DNA of 64,000 nt, taken from Streptomyces sp. CB02400. GTDB taxonomy: Bacteria > Actinomycetota > Actinomycetes > Streptomycetales > Streptomycetaceae. A model generated the notes under the pieces. It made no database searches. It worked only from the letters and a program-made list of their open reading frames with translations, and was not told the DNA's origin. The DNA lies in the NCBI RefSeq assembly GCF_001905725.1, contig NZ_LIWB01000022.1:1-64000 (forward strand), written 5' to 3'. Position numbers and translations under genes: made by a program. Positions 57,296 to 64,000 of this stretch are shown here, piece after piece (within the stretch, counting starts at the first letter, position 1; each line of letters starts with the position of its first letter).

Positions 57296-58402
57296 TCAGT
57301 CCAGGCTGTACACCCTGCCCGCGTTCCCCGAGGCGATCAGGCCGGCCACCCGCTGGGCGTCGTCGAGCGACCACGCCCCCTCGGCCACCCAGGTGCCCAG
57401 CACCCTGCCCAGCGCCTCGCGGAACAGATGCGCGCCGACCACGTGCAGCTCGGGGAGGCCGCGGGCGCCGCTGGAGAAGAGGATCTTGCCGAAGGGGGCG
57501 AGTTCCAGGATCTCCGCGAGGACGGTCGCCGCACGGGCGCCGGTGCGGACCAGGGCGGCGCCGCAGTCGGCGTAGACGTGCGGGAAGACACCGGCGAGAT
57601 GGGCGGCGTGGCGGTGGTACGGGTAGCCGTGCAGCAGCACCAGGTCGGTGCCGAGACCGGCGGTGGCCCGGACGAAGTCGGTCAGCAGCACCGGGTCGGT
57701 GCGGTCGATGCGGGCGTCCGGTGCGGCGAGACCGGCGTGGAGCTGGAGGGGCCGGCCCGAGGCGACGGCGATCCACAGCAGGTGCCGTAGCAGCACGGGG
57801 TCGCTCAGTTCGTCCCCGACCCGCCGGGCGGCCAGCCAGCGCCCCGCCGCGCCGCGCACCTCCCCCGGTCCGGGCGGTTCGGGGGCGAGCGCCAGGCCGT
57901 GCCGTACGCCGGCGACGGAGGTGAAGGCGACGGCGTGCGCGGCGGCCGCGTGCACCGACTCGGCGAGGTTGGCGAGGAGGGACTCGACGGTGCCGGAGGT
58001 GTCGGCGACCTGCTCGGCGAGCTGTTCCAGGCGGACGATCTCGTGCGCCTCGGCGTCCCCGGCCGTGCCCAGCTCGGTGGGTCCTGTGAGGTCGCCGGGC
58101 AGCCCGGTGTCGACGAGGTAGGCGGTGATCCCGCTGCCCCGCAGCAGCCGCCGCCCGGCCTCGATCACGCCGAGTTCACGGCGCCGGGCGAGGTAGCGGG
58201 CGGGCGGGCAGTGCGGTTCCAGGCCGAGCAGGGGTGGACACCAGCGGCGTACGGCGAAGCCGGTCTGGGTGTCGAAGAGGGTGGTGCCGGGGGCGGGTGG
58301 GCCCTCGGTGGGGGCGAGCTGGGCCTCGAAGGTGCCTAGGCCCAGCTCTGTGCGGAGCACTCCGTGGCAGTACTGGTCCACGAGTGAGGGCGTTTCGATC
58401 AT
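57296..58402 (-). CDS. Amidohydrolase, glutamine-synthetase-associated type
   Basis: 368-aa TIM-barrel amidohydrolase (FluG N-terminal-like). It begins SLVDQYCHGVLR, equivalent to the metal-binding DxHxH region, and has LQLHAGL, LLHGYPYHRHAAHLAGVFPHVYADCGAAL and FGKILFSSGARGLPELHVVGA. ATG 58402 with GGGGAG upstream is preferred to GTG 58435. Such proteins are thought to hydrolyse gamma-glutamyl-type products of GlnA-like enzymes; no glnA-like gene is next to it here. Confidence 0.82.
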   Translation of the reverse strand: MIETPSLVDQYCHGVLRTELGLGTFEAQLAPTEGPPAPGTTLFDTQTGFAVRRWCPPLLGLEPHCPPARYLARRRELGVIEAGRRLLRGSGITAYLVDTGLPGDLTGPTELGTAGDAEAHEIVRLEQLAEQVADTSGTVESLLANLAESVHAAAAHAVAFTSVAGVRHGLALAPEPPGPGEVRGAAGRWLAARRVGDELSDPVLLRHLLWIAVASGRPLQLHAGLAAPDARIDRTDPVLLTDFVRATAGLGTDLVLLHGYPYHRHAAHLAGVFPHVYADCGAALVRTGARAATVLAEILELAPFGKILFSSGARGLPELHVVGAHLFREALGRVLGTWVAEGAWSLDDAQRVAGLIASGNAGRVYSLD

Positions 58403-58514
58403 CCGGGGCTCCCCGTAATGGACCGTGGGCGTCACAGGTCCTAACGGGTGAACCCCGGAAGAGGTCGCGCGTCTGCCGGGTGCCGGTCGGTTTGGCGGGT
58501 GCCGGCCGTCTTGG

Positions 58515-58560
58515 GCTTGTCGCGCGGTTCCCCGCGCCCCCTGGGCCGGCTGCTGCTCAG
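58515..58560. repeat. Dispersed GC-rich intergenic string
   Basis: CTTGTCGCGCGGTTCCCCGC followed by GCCCCCTGGG resembles the complement of the element at 6918-7018 (CCCCGCGCCCCT core). I recall this string from many Streptomyces genomes. It lies downstream of the 58557 gene. Confidence 0.45.
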
Positions 58561-58877
58561 CCCCCCAGCTGGATGCCGGCCATCCTGTTCCACTCGTACG
58601 GCCCCGTCTTCACCTTTGTCGCGAACTCGCCGTCGAAGTTCTCGTGCCTCGTGATGCCCGCCTTCTCGACGGCCTTCTCGGCGATCTCCATGGACGGGGC
58701 GAAGACGTCGCCCCAGTCGCCGTCCTCGCCGACGAGGACGATGCGGGCGCCGCGCTGTCCGAGGTACGCGATCTGTCCCTCGGCGCCGCCGTGTGCCGTG
58801 GCGAAGCCGCTGATCTGCTTGGCGAGCCGGGCCGCCTTCTGCTCGGCCTTCGGGTCCACCTGCTGCGTGTCTGCCAT
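58557..58877 (-). CDS. Conserved hypothetical protein
   Basis: 106-aa soluble protein: KAEQKAARLAKQISGFATAHGGAEGQIAYLGQRGARIVLVGEDGDWGDVFAPSMEIAEKAVEKAGI, then FDGEFATKVKTGPYEWNRMAGIQLGG. Alternating helices and strands, charged N-terminal helix, no signal or membrane segment. Apparently conserved in Streptomyces, but I know no function. Located downstream of ctaB on the same strand, after a strong terminator. Confidence 0.75.
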   Translation of the reverse strand: MADTQQVDPKAEQKAARLAKQISGFATAHGGAEGQIAYLGQRGARIVLVGEDGDWGDVFAPSMEIAEKAVEKAGITRHENFDGEFATKVKTGPYEWNRMAGIQLGG

Positions 58878-58914
58878 GACCAGGATGCTACCGACGGGTA
58901 GATCAAACGGCGAC

Positions 58915-58950
58915 GGGCGGGGTCCGTGGCCTTGACCACGTACCCCGCCC
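58915..58950 (-). terminator. Terminator hairpin downstream of ctaB
   Basis: 15-bp stem with one mismatch (58915-58929 with 58936-58950) and a 6-base loop, about 20 bp after the ctaB stop on the minus strand. Confidence 0.7.
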
Positions 58951-58970
58951 GGTCGGCGGGCAAGGAGCGG

Positions 58971-59918
58971 TTACCGCAGGAACGGGTCCACCGCGATGGC
59001 CACGAAGAGCAGCGACACGTAGGTGATGGACCAGTGGAACAGCCGCATCTCCTTCAGCTTGCCGCCCGTCACCTCGGCCTTCGCGCGGTTCAGCAGCGCG
59101 TGCGCCTCCCACAGCCACCAGCCGCCCGCCGCGAGGGCGACCGCCGTGTAGAACCAGCCGGTGTAGCCGAGCGGGGTGAGCAGCAGCGACACCGCGACCA
59201 TGACCCAGCTGTAGAGCACGATCTGCTTGGCGACCACCTTGTTGGAGGCGATGACCGGCAGCATCGGGACGCCGACGCGCGCGTAGTCGTCCTTCACCTT
59301 CATGGACAGCGGCCAGTAGTGCGGCGGCGTCCAGAAGAAGATGACGAGGAAGAGGATGACCGGCGCCCACGACAACGAGTTGGTGACCGCGGACCAGCCG
59401 ATCAGCACCGGCATGCAGCCGGCGATGCCGCCCCACACGATGTTCTGCGACGTGCGCCGCTTGAGGATCATCGTGTAGACGACGACGTAGAAGAGGAGTG
59501 CGCCGAGGGAGAGCCACGCGGACAGCCAGTTGACGGCGAGCCCGAACATCAGGGTCGAGACGACCGCGAGGGCGATGCCGAAGGCCAGGCACTCGCGCGG
59601 GCTGACCATGCCGGTCACCAGCGGACGCTGCGAGGTGCGGTCCATCAGCGCGTCGATGTCGCGGTCGATGTACATGTTGAGCGCGTTCGCGCCGCCCGCG
59701 GACAGGTAGCCGCCGACGCAGGTCAGCAGCACCAGCCTCAGGTCGGGCACGCCCTGCTGCGCCAGGAACATCACCGGGACGGTGGTGATGAGCAGCAGTT
59801 CGATGATCCGCGGCTTGGTGAGAGCCACGAATGCCATCACACGGGCCCCGAACGGCCGATGAGCAGGGCTCTGACTCGCCCCCAGTACCCCCGCTGGACG
59901 GGATTCAACGGCCGTCAC
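58971..59918 (-). CDS. ctaB: Protoheme IX farnesyltransferase (heme O synthase)
   Basis: 315-aa UbiA-family membrane prenyltransferase making heme O. Substrate motifs NMYIDRDIDALMDRTSQRPLVTG and DDYARVGVPMLPV are intact, with about nine helices. GTG 59918 is chosen since AGGGG lies 5 nt upstream; GTG 59924 is near-equivalent and the frame runs to 60107. Divergent from tkt, as usual in Streptomyces. Confidence 0.95.
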   Translation of the reverse strand: MTAVESRPAGVLGASQSPAHRPFGARVMAFVALTKPRIIELLLITTVPVMFLAQQGVPDLRLVLLTCVGGYLSAGGANALNMYIDRDIDALMDRTSQRPLVTGMVSPRECLAFGIALAVVSTLMFGLAVNWLSAWLSLGALLFYVVVYTMILKRRTSQNIVWGGIAGCMPVLIGWSAVTNSLSWAPVILFLVIFFWTPPHYWPLSMKVKDDYARVGVPMLPVIASNKVVAKQIVLYSWVMVAVSLLLTPLGYTGWFYTAVALAAGGWWLWEAHALLNRAKAEVTGGKLKEMRLFHWSITYVSLLFVAIAVDPFLR

Positions 59919-60268
59919 GCACACCCCTACAGAGACATCCCAGCAAGCCTCCCCAGGTGAAGTGGCGGTAAAGGCTCGCGCGTACCACGCCACTGTAGAC
60001 GTTGCCCAGACCCGGACATTCGCGGGGGTCCGTTCGTGTTGGCCGACGTCCTCCGAGGTGCGCCCCGAAGCTCGATTGAGCACCCGGATGAGCGGCTCCG
60101 TATTCATCTGCCGAATGGGAAAACGAACCGGTCAGGAGGCGGATCCAGCAGAGTGCCCGCACTCTGGAATGACTCGGAAAAAGGCACGTCCTACGGGGGT
60201 AGGCTCGACCACGCCGGTGGGCAGTCACCGGCCGTCCGAATCCATGTGGAGAGGAGCCCTGACTCAGG
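59919..60268. promoter_or_regulatory. Divergent ctaB/tkt promoter region
   Basis: 350 bp with no supported gene. Near tkt there is TAGGCT at 60198-60203, a reasonable -10, but no convincing -35, and GGAGAGGAG about 12 bases before the GTG. The middle (60080-60180) is less GC-rich than surrounding DNA and should hold the ctaB promoter. No operator recognised. Confidence 0.45.
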
Positions 60269-62356
60269 GTGAGCAACAAGCCGACCACCACAGACCTCGA
60301 GTGGACCGAGTTGGATCAGCGGGCCGTCGACACCGCCCGCGTCCTGGCCGCCGATGCCGTACAGAAGGTCGGTAACGGCCATCCGGGTACGGCGATGAGT
60401 TTGGCGCCCGCCGCCTACACCCTCTTCCAGAAGGTGATGCGGCACGACCCGGCGGACGCCGACTGGGTCGGGCGCGACCGCTTCGTGCTGTCCGCCGGCC
60501 ATTCGTCCCTGACCCTCTACACCCAGCTCTACCTGGCCGGTTTCGGCCTGGAGCTGGACGACCTGAAGGCGTTCCGCACCTGGGGCTCGAAGACGCCGGG
60601 CCACCCGGAGTACGGGCACACCACGGGTGTGGAGACCACGACCGGCCCGCTGGGCCAGGGTGTCGCCAACGCCGTGGGCATGGCGATGGCCGCGCGCTAC
60701 GAGCGCGGTCTGTTCGACCCGGAGGCCGCCGAGGGCGAGTCGCCGTTCGACCACTTCGTCTACTGCATCGCCGGTGACGGCTGCCTCCAGGAGGGCATCT
60801 CCGCCGAGGCGTCCTCCCTCGCGGGCCACCAGAAGCTGGGCAACCTGGTGCTGCTGTGGGACGACAACCACATCTCCATCGAGGGCGACACCGAGACGGC
60901 CGTCTCCGAGGACGTCGTCAAGCGGTACGAGGCGTACGGCTGGCACGTGCAGCGCGTGGCCCCGAAGCCGGACGGCGACCTGGACCCGAACGCGATCTAC
61001 GACGCGGTCCAGGAGGCCAAGAAGGTCACCGACCGTCCGTCGTTCATCGCCATGCGGTCGATCATCGCCTGGCCCGCGCCGAACGCGCAGAACACCGAGG
61101 CGGCGCACGGCTCGGCGCTCGGCGACGACGAGGTCGCGGCCACCAAGCGCGTCCTGGGCTTCGACCCGGAGCGGAGCTTCGAGGTGACCGACGAGGTCAT
61201 CGGCCACACCCGCAAGGCGCTGGAGCGGGGCCAGGCGGCCCGCGCGGTGTGGGAGAAGTCCTTCCAGCAGTGGCGGGACAACAACCCCGAGCGCGCCGCC
61301 GAGTACGACCGGATCGCCGCCGGTGAGCTGCCCAAGGGCTGGCAGGACACGATCCCGGTCTTCGAGCCGGGCAAGGGCGTCGCCACCCGTGCCGCGTCCG
61401 GCAAGGTGCTCCAGGCGCTCGGCGCGGTGATCCCGGAGCTGTGGGGCGGCTCGGCCGACCTGGCGGGCTCCAACAACACCACGATCGACAAGACGTCGTC
61501 GTTCCTCCCGGTCGGCAACCCGCTGCCCGAGGCGGACCCGTACGGCCGCACGATCCACTTCGGCATCCGTGAGCACGCCATGGCCGCGGAGATGAACGGC
61601 ATCGCGCTGCACGGCAACACCCGTATCTACGGCGGCACCTTCCTGGTGTTCTCCGACTACATGCGCAACGCCGTGCGCCTGTCGGCGCTGATGCACCTGC
61701 CGGTGACGTACGTGTGGACGCACGACTCCATCGGTCTGGGCGAGGACGGCCCGACGCACCAGCCGGTCGAGCACCTGGCCTCGCTGCGCGCCATCCCGGG
61801 TCTGAACGTGGTCCGCCCGGCGGACGCCAACGAGACCGCGATCGCCTGGCGGGAGATCCTCACCCGCTGGACGAAGGAGTTCGGCAAGGGCGCCCCGCAC
61901 GGTCTGGCGCTGACCCGTCAGGGTGTGCCGACGTACGAGCCCAACGAGGACGCGGCGAAGGGCGGCTACGTGCTGTTCGACGCGGAGGGCGGCGACGCCC
62001 AGGTCGTCCTCATCGCGACCGGCTCCGAGGTGCACGTCGCCGTCGAGGCGCGCGAGCGGCTCCAGGCCGACGGCGTGCCCACGCGCGTGGTGTCCATGCC
62101 GTCCGTGGAGTGGTTCGAGGAGCAGGACCAGGGGTACCGGGACAGCGTCCTGCCGCCGGCCGTCAAGGCGCGCGTGGCCGTCGAGGCGGGTATCGGCCTC
62201 ACGTGGCACAAGTACGTCGGGGACGCCGGCCGGATCGTCTCCCTGGAGCACTTCGGCGCCTCCGCCGACGGCAAGGTGCTGTTCGAGGAGTTCGGCTTCA
62301 CCGCCGAGAACGTGGCGGCCGTCGCCAGGGAATCGATCGCCGCAGCCCAGCGCTGA
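60269..62356 (+). CDS. tkt: Transketolase
   Basis: 695-aa TPP enzyme of the pentose-phosphate pathway. Motifs: VGNGHPGTAMSLAP, TPGHPEYGHTTGVETTTGPLGQG, TPP/Mg motif CIAGDGCLQEGISAEASSLAGH ... DDNHISIEGDT, and LVFSDYMRNAVRLSALMHLPVTYVWTHDSIGLGEDGPTHQP. GTG 60269 starts it. First gene of tkt-tal-zwf, 34 bp before tal. Confidence 0.96.
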   Translation: MSNKPTTTDLEWTELDQRAVDTARVLAADAVQKVGNGHPGTAMSLAPAAYTLFQKVMRHDPADADWVGRDRFVLSAGHSSLTLYTQLYLAGFGLELDDLKAFRTWGSKTPGHPEYGHTTGVETTTGPLGQGVANAVGMAMAARYERGLFDPEAAEGESPFDHFVYCIAGDGCLQEGISAEASSLAGHQKLGNLVLLWDDNHISIEGDTETAVSEDVVKRYEAYGWHVQRVAPKPDGDLDPNAIYDAVQEAKKVTDRPSFIAMRSIIAWPAPNAQNTEAAHGSALGDDEVAATKRVLGFDPERSFEVTDEVIGHTRKALERGQAARAVWEKSFQQWRDNNPERAAEYDRIAAGELPKGWQDTIPVFEPGKGVATRAASGKVLQALGAVIPELWGGSADLAGSNNTTIDKTSSFLPVGNPLPEADPYGRTIHFGIREHAMAAEMNGIALHGNTRIYGGTFLVFSDYMRNAVRLSALMHLPVTYVWTHDSIGLGEDGPTHQPVEHLASLRAIPGLNVVRPADANETAIAWREILTRWTKEFGKGAPHGLALTRQGVPTYEPNEDAAKGGYVLFDAEGGDAQVVLIATGSEVHVAVEARERLQADGVPTRVVSMPSVEWFEEQDQGYRDSVLPPAVKARVAVEAGIGLTWHKYVGDAGRIVSLEHFGASADGKVLFEEFGFTAENVAAVARESIAAAQR

Positions 62357-62390
62357 CGCCCATATACGACACGTAGGAGATGGAATTTCC

Positions 62391-63509
62391 ATGACAGACG
62401 CACTCAAGCGCCTTTCCGACGAAGGCGTCGCGATCTGGCTGGACGACCTGTCGCGCAAGCGGATCACGTCCGGCAACCTCGCCGAGCTGATGGACCAGCA
62501 GCACGTCGTGGGCGTCACCACCAACCCGACGATCTTCCAGAAGGCGATCTCCGAGGGCGACGGCTACGACACGCAGCTGACCGACCTCGCCGCCCGCAAG
62601 GTCACGGTCGAAGAGGCCATCCGCATGATCACCACGGCGGACGTCCGCGACGCCGCCGACATCCTGCGCCCGGTCTTCGACGCCACCGACGGCCAGGACG
62701 GCCGGGTCTCGATCGAGGTCGACCCGCGGCTGGCGCACAACACCCGTTCGACGGTCGCCGAGGCCAAGCAGCTCGCGTGGCTGGTGGACCGGCCGAACAC
62801 GCTGATCAAGATCCCGGCGACCGAGGCCGGCATCCCGGCGATCGCCGAGGTCATCGGTCTGGGCATCAGCGTCAACGTCACGCTGATCTTCTCCCTGGAG
62901 CGCTACCGCAAGGTCATGGACGCGTTCCTGACCGGCCTGGAGAAGGCCAGGGAGCGCGGCCTGGACCTGTCGAAGATCCACTCCGTGGCGTCCTTCTTCG
63001 TGTCCCGCGTGGACACCGAGATCGACAAGCGGATCGACGCGCTCGGCACCGACGAGGCCAAGGCGCTGCGCGGCAAGGCCGCCATCGCCAACGCGCGCCT
63101 GGCCTACCAGGCGTACGAGGAGGTCTTCTCCACGGACCGCTGGAGCGCGCTGGAGCGCGAGGGCGCCAACAAGCAGCGTCCGCTGTGGGCGTCGACCGGT
63201 GTGAAGGACAAGGCGTACAAGGCCACGATGTACGTCGACGAGCTGGTGGCGCCGAACACGGTGAACACCATGCCGGAGGCGACGCTGTTCGCCACCGAGG
63301 AGAAGGGCGAGATCCGGGGCGACGCCGTCACCGGCACCTACGAGCAGGCCCGCGCCGACCTGGACGCGGTCGAGGCGCTCGGCATCTCGTACGACGAGGT
63401 GGTGCAGCTTCTGGAGGACGAGGGCGTCGACAAGTTCGAGGGCTCCTGGAACGACCTGCTGAAGTCGACCGAGGCGGAGCTCCAGCGCCTCGCCCCCTCG
63501 GAGGGCTGA
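62391..63509 (+). CDS. tal: Transaldolase
   Basis: 372-aa transaldolase of the long actinobacterial type. Schiff-base Lys140 in TLIKIPAT; GVTTNPTIFQKAI and SVNVTLIFSLERY are conserved. ATG 62391 follows TAGGAGATGG. The open frame extends far upstream through tkt in another frame and is not meaningful. Followed within 5 bp by zwf. Confidence 0.96.
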   Translation: MTDALKRLSDEGVAIWLDDLSRKRITSGNLAELMDQQHVVGVTTNPTIFQKAISEGDGYDTQLTDLAARKVTVEEAIRMITTADVRDAADILRPVFDATDGQDGRVSIEVDPRLAHNTRSTVAEAKQLAWLVDRPNTLIKIPATEAGIPAIAEVIGLGISVNVTLIFSLERYRKVMDAFLTGLEKARERGLDLSKIHSVASFFVSRVDTEIDKRIDALGTDEAKALRGKAAIANARLAYQAYEEVFSTDRWSALEREGANKQRPLWASTGVKDKAYKATMYVDELVAPNTVNTMPEATLFATEEKGEIRGDAVTGTYEQARADLDAVEALGISYDEVVQLLEDEGVDKFEGSWNDLLKSTEAELQRLAPSEG

Positions 63510-63513
63510 GACC

Positions 63514-64000
63514 TTGTCGAGCAGCAACCCGCTGCGTGACCCCGCCGACCGACGGCTCCCGCGCATCGCGGGGCCGTCGGGCCTGGTCATCTTCGGCGTG
63601 ACGGGCGACCTGTCCCGCAAGAAGCTGATGCCGGCCGTGTACGACCTCGCCAACCGGGGCCTGCTGCCGCCGGGCTTCTCGCTGGTGGGGTTCGCCCGCC
63701 GGGAGTGGGCGAACGAGGACTTCGCCCAGGAGGTCCACGACGCGGTCAAGGAGCACGCCCGCACCCCCTTCCGCGAGGAGGTCTGGCAGCAGCTCATCCA
63801 GGGCATGCGCTTCGTGCAGGGCACCTTCGACGACGACGAGTCGTTCGAGCGGCTGCGCGACACGATCGAGGAGCTGGACAAGGCACAGGGCACGGGCGGC
63901 AACTTCGCCTTCTACCTGTCGGTGCCGCCGCGTTCCTTCCCGGTGGTCATCCAGCAGCTCAAGAAGCACGGGCTGGCCGACCAGAGGGACGGTTCCTGGC
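63514..64000 (+). CDS. zwf: Glucose-6-phosphate dehydrogenase, N-terminal part (cut by window end)
   Basis: The first 162 codons are present. TTG 63514 is the predicted start, with GGAGGG about 9 nt upstream. The NADP-binding Rossmann motif IFGVTGDLSRKKLMPAVYDL is at residues about 29-48, followed by SLVGFARREWANEDF and FYLSVPPRSFPVVIQQL. The substrate motif RIDHYLGK would lie beyond the window. Completes the oxidative pentose-phosphate block. Confidence 0.95.
   Translation, partial: MSSSNPLRDPADRRLPRIAGPSGLVIFGVTGDLSRKKLMPAVYDLANRGLLPPGFSLVGFARREWANEDFAQEVHDAVKEHARTPFREEVWQQLIQGMRFVQGTFDDDESFERLRDTIEELDKAQGTGGNFAFYLSVPPRSFPVVIQQLKKHGLADQRDGSW

Noticed and set aside
60191..62524. 777-aa minus-strand ORF opposite transketolase
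   Set aside because: Composition (Val/Arg/Gly-rich, no domain) is that of an antisense shadow; the plus strand encodes an intact transketolase.

Overview
The window is chromosomal DNA from a high-GC actinomycete, almost certainly a Streptomyces. Coding DNA is about 70% GC with G or C in nearly every third position. Start codons include many GTG and some TTG, 4-base ATGA/GTGA gene overlaps are common, and the gene content is typical of the genus: SufR-type suf operon, twin-arginine secreted enzymes, sugar ABC transporters without their own ATPase, SigE-type sigma factor, TerD and DUF3618 proteins. The order ctaA ... ctaB-tkt-tal-zwf after a suf operon matches my recollection of the S. coelicolor core chromosome; I could not check this. 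No rRNA, tRNA, CRISPR array, prophage or insertion sequence was seen.

Region 1 (about 0.2-19.8 kb) is a pectin-degradation locus. A two-domain GH43 protein on the plus strand converges on a minus-strand series: GntR regulator, DHDPS-family enzyme and IlvD-family dehydratase; two sugar ABC permeases, a PL1 pectate lyase, a Gfo/Idh oxidoreductase, a DUF6807 protein and a GH43 enzyme; then a second PL1, the ABC solute-binding lipoprotein, an SGNH rhamnogalacturonan-acetylesterase-like protein, a third PL1, a CE8 pectin methylesterase and an alpha/beta hydrolase. Secreted enzymes cut and de-esterify pectin, the transporter imports products, and cytosolic enzymes dehydrate and cleave or dehydrate the sugar acids.

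Region 2 (19.8-31.3 kb) has an MBL-fold hydrolase, a mycothiol-dependent-isomerase-like protein and an MFS transporter. It also holds a divergent uronate-oxidation pair: uronate dehydrogenase facing a 5-dehydro-4-deoxyglucarate dehydratase, whose downstream partner is an unknown protein. A DeoR-regulated polyol ABC transporter/dehydrogenase operon follows.

Region 3 (31.4-46 kb) is mixed: a double TerD protein, a TetR regulator, and a lower-GC accessory island with a splicing-dead intein-like LAGLIDADG ORF next to a decayed TROVE/Ro60 gene. Then come a PhoX phosphatase with a PHO-box-like site, a secreted nuclease, two small membrane proteins, a DapA homologue, an anti-sigma/sigma pair, a small secreted peptide, dapD and an SMR exporter.

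Region 4 (46-64 kb) is core metabolism. It contains the sufR-sufB-sufD-Rieske-sufC-sufS-sufU-sufT operon, an AAC(3)-like acetyltransferase, an ABC-2 exporter with a duplicated gene end, ctaA, a nucleotidyltransferase, an amidohydrolase, ctaB, and the pentose-phosphate genes tkt-tal-zwf, with zwf cut by the window end.

The most unusual items are the intein relic beside the TROVE fragment, a mini-palindrome inserted in frame inside a GH43 gene, the Gfo/Idh-DUF6807-GH43 module, the mirrored uronate promoters, and the duplicated gene end in the ABC exporter.
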